Source: an uncultured Rickettsiales bacterium
GTDB lineage: Bacteria > Pseudomonadota > Alphaproteobacteria > Rickettsiales > UBA1997
Assembly: GCA_951800555.1 (NCBI GenBank)
Contig: CATOJU010000051.1
Span: forward strand, 1-6,806
Direction of reading: 5' to 3'
Length of the DNA: 6,806 nucleotides
Shown: positions 1 through 4,362 of the stretch, one piece after another
Position numbering within the stretch: position 1 is the stretch's first letter
How the letters are laid out: each line of letters starts with the position of its first letter
The notes under the pieces: model-generated
Databases searched by the model: none
Told to the model about the DNA's origin: nothing
Seen by the model: only the letters and a program-made list of their open reading frames with translations
Translations under genes and position numbers: made by a program

Positions 1-222
1 ATAACAAAACTATATATAGATAATGATAGTTTGTATTTTGGCTATATTAAATTAACGAAAAAATTAGATGAAAATGATAAAAATTTTATAAATAAAGACA
101 TCATTAGGGGAAATATATATAATAATATAAATAAAAATATCCAATTGGAATATTCTAAATATTTAAAGAATATAAAACATAAAGTTAAAATTAACTATAA
201 ATTATTAAATTTAATAAAATAA
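1..222 (+). CDS. 3' end of an unrecognised gene upstream of truA (partial)
   Basis: The frame is open from the first base of the window to a TAA at 220-222, giving about 73 C-terminal residues of a protein whose start lies outside. The visible part is rich in Lys, Asn and Ile, contains a short YFGYIKLTKKLDEND stretch, and ends in a basic tail. There is no membrane segment or motif that I recognise. In many alphaproteobacteria truA follows def and fmt, so methionyl-tRNA formyltransferase would be expected here, but these residues do not clearly resemble the end of Fmt. Its stop shares one base with the truA ATG (TAATG), so the two are very probably co-transcribed and translationally coupled. 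I am confident that it is coding because of the coupling and the continuous frame, but not about its function. Confidence 0.6.
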   Translation: MTKLYIDNDSLYFGYIKLTKKLDENDKNFINKDIIRGNIYNNINKNIQLEYSKYLKNIKHKVKINYKLLNLIK

Positions 223-1028
223 TGAGGTATAAAGTAGTTCTTGAATATGATGGGACTAATTATGGAGGTTGGCAAAAACAAAAAGATAAACTGGGTATTC
301 AGGAAGTAGTTGAAAATTGTATTTTTTTATTTTCTGGAGAAAAAGTTGAAGTTGTCGCTTCTGGTAGAACGGATACAGGTGTTCACGCCATAAATCAAAT
401 AATTCATTTTGATCTTAAAAAGGAATATGACGAAGGTGTTATAGTGAATGCTTTAAATTTTTGGTTTGGTAAAAGAAATAGAGATTTAATAATAGAGTGG
501 CAAAAACGGAATAATAATTATTTTTTTAAACCATTTTTACAACAGGATATAGTAGTTAAAGATTGTAAAATTGTAGATGATAATTTTCATGCCAGATTTT
601 CTTCAAAAATGAGATATTATAAATATATTATTTTAAATAGAAAAGCACCTTCAGCGCTTTGGCAAAATAAAGCTTGGCATATAAGAAAAGAATTAAATGT
701 TGAAAAAATGCAGGAGGCAAGTAGATTTATTCTTGGCAATCATGATTTTTCAAGTTTTCGTGATAGTCAATGCCAAGCAAAAAGTCCAATTAAAACTATG
801 AATAGTTGTAATATATATAAAGAAAGAGAAGAATTAATTATTTTTGAATTTTCGGCTAAATCATTTTTATATCATATGATTAGAAATATTGTTGGAACTT
901 TAAGGGATGTAGGTACTGAAAAAATAACAGTTAAAAATTTTAAAGAAATTTTGGAAGTTAAAGATAGGAGAATGGCTGGAGAAATGGCGGCAGCTTGTGG
1001 CTTATATTTAGTTGGTGTTGATTATTAA
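222..1028 (+). CDS. truA: TruA, tRNA pseudouridine(38-40) synthase
   Basis: TruA converts uridines 38, 39 and 40 in the anticodon arm of many tRNAs to pseudouridine in the cytoplasm. The catalytic loop SGRTDTGVHA is at residues 47-56, with the nucleophilic Asp51 (equivalent to E. coli Asp60). The N-terminal LEYDGTNYGGWQKQ, the central FHARFSSKMRYYKY, the FSSFRDSQCQAKSP block (QCQAKSP being typical of alphaproteobacteria) and the C-terminal FLYHMIRNIVGTL and GLYLVGVDY blocks are all present. The length of 268 aa is normal, but about 42 residues separate the ALN and FHARF blocks where E. coli or Rickettsia TruA, recalled from memory, has about 18-19. This points to an insertion of about 23 residues near 85-110. 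The ATG overlaps the upstream stop by one base and no Shine-Dalgarno is visible, so initiation probably depends on coupling. A convergent gene lies downstream. Confidence 0.97.
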   Translation: MRYKVVLEYDGTNYGGWQKQKDKLGIQEVVENCIFLFSGEKVEVVASGRTDTGVHAINQIIHFDLKKEYDEGVIVNALNFWFGKRNRDLIIEWQKRNNNYFFKPFLQQDIVVKDCKIVDDNFHARFSSKMRYYKYIILNRKAPSALWQNKAWHIRKELNVEKMQEASRFILGNHDFSSFRDSQCQAKSPIKTMNSCNIYKEREELIIFEFSAKSFLYHMIRNIVGTLRDVGTEKITVKNFKEILEVKDRRMAGEMAAACGLYLVGVDY

Positions 1029-1068
1029 TAATTTTTATATCTCTATTAAATAGAGATATAAAAATTAT
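1028..1068. terminator. 19-bp perfect palindrome between convergent genes, candidate bidirectional terminator
   Basis: The arms 1028-1046 and 1050-1068 are perfectly complementary, with a 3-nt loop. The core is ATCTCTAT/ATAGAGAT and the outer part is A/T only. The left arm begins on the last base of the truA stop, and the right arm contains the stop codon of the convergent hydrolase (1065-1067). One structure therefore sits exactly at the ends of two facing genes, the classic place for a shared terminator. It is not a textbook one: on either strand the run of T lies in the 5' arm and the run of A in the 3' arm, and no clean U-tract follows. It may instead act as a 3'-end stabiliser or a weak terminator. 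Confidence 0.5.
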
Positions 1069-1817
1069 ATTAAAATATTAACAATTTCTACTAAATTGTT
1101 TACAATTACATCTAAATCACTTTGCCTTTTCATATAATGATCTGCGTCTTTAATTAAAGTAATTTTTGCATTTTTGCTTTTTACCTTTTCAATAAATTTT
1201 AATGGAATTTTATAATCAATTAGATTATCACACATACCATGTATTAATCTAATTGGACATTCTAAAGCGATTTCTTCTTTAGTTAGAAGATTATATTGTT
1301 TTCCATCAAGCCATAATTTTCTTGTAATATTATTATTAAAATTTCCTTCTTTATCTGGTGTTTTTAAAATTATTTCCTTTTCAAAATCTTCTTTTTTTAC
1401 ATTAGGTTCAACAGATTCTGTTAAATAATCTATTGCAGAAGATACTCCAATGATTCCTTTTACTCTTTTTTCATAATTTAATGCAGTTAAAAAAGAAAGC
1501 CAGCTGCCCATACTAGAGCCTAAAAATATTAAATTTTTTTTTGAACATTTATCAATTACATTTTTAATGTTTTCAAGCCAATCTGTTGTAGTAAAATCTT
1601 CAACTTTTCCACTAGATGTTCCATGGCCCAAATAATTTAAAGCTATAAAATGAATACCATTTTCTCTACAAAAATTTTCAAAAAATTTACATTTTTTACT
1701 TTCCATATTACTGTAAAAACCATGAAAATATACTAGGTCAAAATTGTAATCCGTACCATTTTTTATATTTTTATAGGTTATATAATTATTTTTATCTAAA
1801 ATCAATCGTTCTTCCAT
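1065..1817 (-). CDS. Alpha/beta-fold serine hydrolase, ABHD10-like
   Basis: This 250-aa protein has a complete alpha/beta-hydrolase triad: nucleophile Ser102 in the elbow GSSMG (100-104), acid Asp197 in HGMCDN, and His227 in DADHYM. The YFHGFYSNMES segment (30-40) would form the oxyanion region, followed by NYLGHGTSSG (61-70). The ECPIRLIHGMCDN and DADHYMKRQSDL blocks closely resemble the ABHD10 family (CPIRLLHGMKDD and SDHRMREKADI, recalled from memory). ABHD10 is a mitochondrial thioesterase/esterase reported to remove S-acyl groups and hydrolyse acyl glucuronides. The substrate here is unknown. No signal peptide or membrane segment is seen, so it is probably cytoplasmic. The ATG is only 2 nt past the folA stop, and a GTGAG 8-12 nt upstream, inside the end of folA, could serve as ribosome binding site. 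It is the last gene of the tRNA-Leu/folA unit. Confidence 0.88.
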   Translation of the reverse strand: MEERLILDKNNYITYKNIKNGTDYNFDLVYFHGFYSNMESKKCKFFENFCRENGIHFIALNYLGHGTSSGKVEDFTTTDWLENIKNVIDKCSKKNLIFLGSSMGSWLSFLTALNYEKRVKGIIGVSSAIDYLTESVEPNVKKEDFEKEIILKTPDKEGNFNNNITRKLWLDGKQYNLLTKEEIALECPIRLIHGMCDNLIDYKIPLKFIEKVKSKNAKITLIKDADHYMKRQSDLDVIVNNLVEIVNILI

Positions 1818-1819
1818 AA

Positions 1820-2320
1820 CTATTTTCTCACTAAAGTTAATATTTCTCCAGAATACTCATTAATTTTATTTTTGTCAATTATTTTTTTATCAATCAAATT
1901 CCATTTACTATAGTCTATTTCGGGAAAAAATTTATCAGCTTCTCCATTATAATCGATATTAGTTAAATATAATTTATCAATTAAATTATTCTTTATAAAA
2001 AAATCATAAATTAAAGCCCCACCACAAATAAACAATTCTGTTTCTCCGATATTTTTAGCATAATCAATAGCTTTATAGGAACAATCAAAAATTTCACAAT
2101 TTTCTTGTTTTTTAAAATTTTTATTAGCTGTTATAATTAAATTAATTCTATTTGGTAATGGTTTTCCTATTGATTCAAAAGTTTTTCTGCCCATTAATAC
2201 ACAATGTCCAGTTGTTAATTTTTTAAAATTTTGTAAATCATCTTTAATTTTCCATAACAATTTATTATGCTTTCCTATTTGATTTTGTTTACCTTTTGCA
2301 ACTATTAATGATATTAGCAT
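1820..2320 (-). CDS. folA: Dihydrofolate reductase
   Basis: FolA reduces dihydrofolate to tetrahydrofolate with NADPH, feeding thymidylate, purine, methionine and formyl-Met-tRNA synthesis. At 166 aa it has standard length (E. coli 159). It starts with the family's hydrophobic strand (LISLIVA). The folate-protonating acid is Asp28 (E. coli Asp27) in LLWKIKDDL, with Phe32 (E. coli Phe31) also kept. The NADPH and folate blocks GRKTFESIG (44-52) and PLPNR (54-58; Arg58 matches the glutamate-binding Arg57) are present, as are the Gly100-Gly101 pair in FICGGALIY and Thr120 in LYLTNI. The usual Pro of the W-x-L-P motif is Lys26, a change also seen in other bacterial DHFRs. The gene begins 22 nt after the tRNA-Leu CCA end and has no visible Shine-Dalgarno. 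The hydrolase gene follows after 2 nt. Confidence 0.97.
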   Translation of the reverse strand: MLISLIVAKGKQNQIGKHNKLLWKIKDDLQNFKKLTTGHCVLMGRKTFESIGKPLPNRINLIITANKNFKKQENCEIFDCSYKAIDYAKNIGETELFICGGALIYDFFIKNNLIDKLYLTNIDYNGEADKFFPEIDYSKWNLIDKKIIDKNKINEYSGEILTLVRK

Positions 2321-2342
2321 ATTTTTACAATTTATGTATAAA

Positions 2343-2427
2343 TGGTGCGGCTAAGAGGACTTGAACCTCCACCCCTTGCAGGACAACGACCTCAACATTG
2401 CGCGTCTACCAGTTCCGCCATAACCGC
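2343..2427 (-). tRNA. tRNA-Leu, anticodon GAG
   Basis: Read on the minus strand, this folds as a complete 85-nt class II tRNA. The acceptor stem GCGGTTA/TAGCCGC (one G-U pair) is followed by discriminator A and an encoded CCA (2343-2345). The D-arm contains GGAACTGGTAGACGC, typical of tRNA-Leu. The anticodon stem CAATG/CGTTG closes the loop TTGAGGT, giving anticodon GAG (reads CUC and CUU). A long variable arm follows (CCT-GCA-AGG), then the T-arm with TTCAAGT. A strong promoter lies just upstream and folA begins 22 nt downstream on the same strand, so it probably heads a tRNA-mRNA transcript. Confidence 0.97.
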
Positions 2428-2438
2428 ATATAATATAT

Positions 2439-2467
2439 ATTATAGAATATTGATATTTAATTTTCAA
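2439..2467 (-). promoter_or_regulatory. Sigma70-type promoter for the tRNA-Leu/folA/hydrolase unit
   Basis: On the minus strand a -35 box TTGAAA (2462-2467) is separated by exactly 17 bp from a consensus -10 box TATAAT (2439-2444). Only 11 bases lie between the -10 box and the first base of the mature tRNA. Transcription would thus begin about 4-5 nt before the tRNA, leaving a very short 5' leader. No other good minus-strand promoter is visible before folA, so this one probably drives all three genes. Confidence 0.85.
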
Positions 2468-2545
2468 GGGGAATTTTTAAAATTTAGGAACTCAATCCTA
2501 TTTCTTGATAATATTTTAAAAATCTAAAGAAATAAAGATATTTTT

Positions 2546-2737
2546 AATCCCTCCCTGCTTTTTTTACAATAACCAACCAATAGGGGCTTGCTCACAATCG
2601 GTAGTCTGCCGGTTGTCTGCAGTTTGCCGGAATAAAGTGAAGGATGTCAATGAAGTTGGTAGGTTAGATGCTATTATCTTTATTATCAGCCCCCCTATGT
2701 CCTTCGGACATTTCCCACTCAAGGATAGGGAAGGATT
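2546..2737. repeat. GC-rich MITE-like inverted-repeat element, or structured RNA
   Basis: A 192-bp block of about 44% G+C (hand count) abuts sequence of about 15% G+C (2738-3072). It is bounded by an imperfect inverted repeat, AATCCCTCCCT (2546-2556) and AGGGAAGGATT (2727-2737), matching at 10 of 11 positions. A second inverted repeat lies inside: ATAGGGGCT (2580-2588) against AGCCCCCCTAT (2688-2698), 9 bp with a 2-nt bulge. Further stems are ACAATCGG/CCGGTTGT (2594-2601/2609-2616, one G-T pair) and ATGTCC-TTC-GGACAT (2697-2711). No protein is encoded and no target-site duplication is evident. Terminal repeats, odd composition and hairpins fit a miniature inverted-repeat element of the kind scattered through host-associated genomes. 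It does not match tmRNA, SRP RNA or RNase P signatures that I know, but a lineage-specific structured RNA cannot be excluded. Confidence 0.6.
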
Positions 2738-3007
2738 TGAATAAAAATTTTAGGTCAAGATTCTAAATATAAAATTCTATAATTGTAATATAGGTTTATT
2801 ATTATAATGATAAATTTTATTAAGAAATGGAGTTAAAACCCAAATTTAGTACTTAAAAGTCTATTATAGAATATTAAATAATACAATTCTAAAAAGGATT
2901 TTAATCATGATATTTATTTTATTTCAATTTCACTTTTTAATAAACTTTTATTTCAAAAGTCATTATCGCGAAATAGTTAACATGTACAATATTTTTTATA
3001 AAAACAC
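2738..3007. other. AT-rich intergenic spacer without recognised genes
   Basis: This part of the gap before clpX is about 16% G+C and contains no RNA gene or protein that I recognise. A 14-nt direct repeat TATTATAGAATATT occurs at 2862-2875 and at 2438-2451, the latter over the tRNA promoter -10 region. The core decamer appears inverted at 2774-2783. A short open frame with a plausible ribosome binding site lies at 2907-3011 and is listed separately. The absence of clpP here is notable. Confidence 0.6.
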
Positions 3008-3011
3008 TTGA
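2907..3011 (+). CDS. Possible 34-aa ORF upstream of clpX (doubtful)
   Basis: An ATG at 2907 opens 34 codons ending in TGA. It is preceded by AAAAAGGA (AGGA at 2895-2898) with an 8-nt gap, a better Shine-Dalgarno than clpX itself has. The peptide begins hydrophobic and aromatic (MIFILFQFHFLINFYF) and ends polar, so it could be a tiny membrane peptide. This composition is also what random AT-rich DNA yields, and I know no matching family. Its 3' end runs into the proposed clpX -35 box. It is most likely chance, and is recorded because of its ribosome binding site and position. Confidence 0.15.
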   Translation: MIFILFQFHFLINFYFKSHYREIVNMYNIFYKNT

Positions 3012-3037
3012 TATAAAAAAATTAAATATTATATATA
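3007..3037 (+). promoter_or_regulatory. Candidate clpX-lon promoter, possibly heat-shock type
   Basis: TTGATA (3008-3013) lies 18 bp before TATATA (3032-3037), a usable sigma70-type pair that would start a 5' leader of about 30 nt. The same bases can be read as CTTG (3007-3010), 17 bp, then ATTATAT. This resembles the alphaproteobacterial RpoH pattern of CTTG, a 17-18 bp spacer and CYTAT-like bases, except that the first base of the -10 element is A instead of C. RpoH control would suit the protease genes. The surroundings are so AT-rich that -10-like matches are expected by chance. Confidence 0.4.
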
Positions 3038-3072
3038 TAAATTATAAAATATAAAAATGTGCGAAAAATATT

Positions 3073-4362
3073 ATGGTAAAAGGTTGTAATGATAAAGAAC
3101 AAGTATTAGTATGTTCTTTTTGTGGCAAGACTCAAAAGGAAGTTAGAAAATTAATTGCTGGGCCAGGAGGAGTCAATATTTGTGATGGTTGTGTTGCTTT
3201 ATGTGCAGAAGTTGTTAATAATGATATAAATAATTCTGATTTTAATTTTCAAAAACTCAACCTTAAACCAAAAGATATATTAAATATTTTAAATGATTAT
3301 GTAATTCAACAAGATAAAGCTAAAAAAACGTTAGCAGTAGCTGTTTATAATCATTATAAAAGAATTTCAAATTCGGAAAAAATTTTAAAAGAAAAAGATG
3401 ATACTGAATTAAGTAAATCAAATATATTAATGATAGGAAGTACTGGTTGCGGAAAAACTTTACTTGCACAAACTCTAGCAAGAACCCTTGATGTTCCTTT
3501 TGCTATAGCGGATGCTACAACCTTAACAGAAGCTGGTTATGTTGGTGATGATGTAGAGAATATTTTAGTTAGATTATTGCAGGCTGCAAATTTTAATGTA
3601 AAAAAAGCAGAACAAGGAATAGTTTATATTGATGAAATAGACAAAATTTCAAGAAAAAGCGAAAATCCTTCAATAACTAGAGATGTTTCTGGTGAAGGTG
3701 TTCAACAAGCTTTACTAAAACTAATAGAAGGTACTATTTCTGCTGTACCACCACAAGGTGGAAGAAAACATCCTTTGCAGGAAACAATTCAAATAAATAC
3801 ACAAAATATTTTATTTATTTGTGGTGGGGCTTTTGATGGTCTTGATAAAATTATAGCTAGTAGATTAAATAAACATAGCATAGGTTTTGAAGCAAGTATA
3901 AAAGAAGAAAAAGAAAAAGAAAGAAATAAACTTCTTAAAATGGTGGAACCAGATGATTTAGTCAAATATGGAATTATTCCAGAATTAGTTGGCCGTTTAC
4001 CAGTTATTACTTGTTTAGAAGAATTAGATAAAGATGCTTTAGTTAAAATTTTAAAAGAACCTAAAAATTCAATAGTAAAGCAATATTGTAAACTTTTCAT
4101 TTTAGATGATGTAGAATTGGAGTTTACAGATAAAGCAATAGAATTGATAGCAGATAAAGCAGTTCAAAGAAAAACAGGAGCAAGGGGTTTGAGAACTATA
4201 GTTGAAAATTTACTTTCAGATGCAATGTTTGAAGTTCCTTCTAATAAAGATACAGAAAAAGTAATTGTTGATGTTAAAAAAGAAAAAGGAAGTGATAAAG
4301 AAGAGTTTATTGTTAATATTCAAAAGAAAAATGGAGAAAAAATAAATGTTATTAAAGACTGA
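3073..4362 (+). CDS. clpX: ClpX, ATP-dependent unfoldase subunit of ClpXP
   Basis: ClpX is the hexameric AAA+ unfoldase that recognises tagged proteins and threads them into ClpP. At 429 aa it is full length (E. coli 424). The N-terminal C4 zinc domain has Cys14, Cys17, Cys37 and Cys40. Walker A is GSTGCGKT (122-129), pore loop 1 is GYVG (155-158), Walker B is IVYIDEID (183-190), and the RKH loop is 231-233. The ClpP-docking IGF loop is 270-272, the arginine finger is Arg308 in PELVGRLP, and sensor II is Arg371 in TGARGLR. All the parts needed for work with ClpP are kept, although clpP is not adjacent. Two oddities are seen: the usual DYVIGQ box reads DYVIQQ (Gln79), and Walker A has Ser123 where ClpX normally has Pro. 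No clear Shine-Dalgarno precedes the ATG; the upstream ATG at 3057 is out of frame. lon begins inside its last codons. Confidence 0.97.
   Translation: MVKGCNDKEQVLVCSFCGKTQKEVRKLIAGPGGVNICDGCVALCAEVVNNDINNSDFNFQKLNLKPKDILNILNDYVIQQDKAKKTLAVAVYNHYKRISNSEKILKEKDDTELSKSNILMIGSTGCGKTLLAQTLARTLDVPFAIADATTLTEAGYVGDDVENILVRLLQAANFNVKKAEQGIVYIDEIDKISRKSENPSITRDVSGEGVQQALLKLIEGTISAVPPQGGRKHPLQETIQINTQNILFICGGAFDGLDKIIASRLNKHSIGFEASIKEEKEKERNKLLKMVEPDDLVKYGIIPELVGRLPVITCLEELDKDALVKILKEPKNSIVKQYCKLFILDDVELEFTDKAIELIADKAVQRKTGARGLRTIVENLLSDAMFEVPSNKDTEKVIVDVKKEKGSDKEEFIVNIQKKNGEKINVIKD
4333..4348 (+). promoter_or_regulatory. Ribosome binding site and start of lon inside clpX
   Basis: GGAG (4333-4336) sits 9 nt before the lon ATG (4346-4348), all within clpX coding sequence. 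An in-frame TAA (4343-4345) directly precedes the ATG, so the lon frame cannot start further upstream. The conserved N-terminal PLIPLGDTVVFP begins only 7 residues in. This fixes the start and implies translation coupled to clpX. Confidence 0.8.

Noticed and set aside
2342..2527. 61-codon plus-strand ORF starting MVRLRGLEPPPLAG
   Set aside because: It is the antisense of tRNA-Leu and its promoter. This kind of GLEPP peptide is a well-known false ORF over tRNA genes.
2580..2698. Possible tmRNA, SRP RNA or RNase P RNA because of GGGGCT/AGCCCC ends
   Set aside because: None of the conserved core signatures of these RNAs that I know (tRNA-like T-loop and CCA, the SRP GGAAG/AGCA loop, the RNase P core) is present on either strand.
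2553..2708. Minus-strand reading frame through the GC-rich element starting MSEGHRGADNKD
   Set aside because: It is broken by two in-frame stops within about 52 codons and resembles the chance peptides produced by such repeats, so it is not called as a pseudogene.
3057..3089. 10-codon frame from the ATG at 3057 overlapping the clpX start
   Set aside because: It is out of frame with clpX, has no ribosome binding site, and is too short to support.
3789..4100. 103-codon minus-strand ORF
   Set aside because: It lies wholly antisense inside clpX, which has full family motifs in the other strand.
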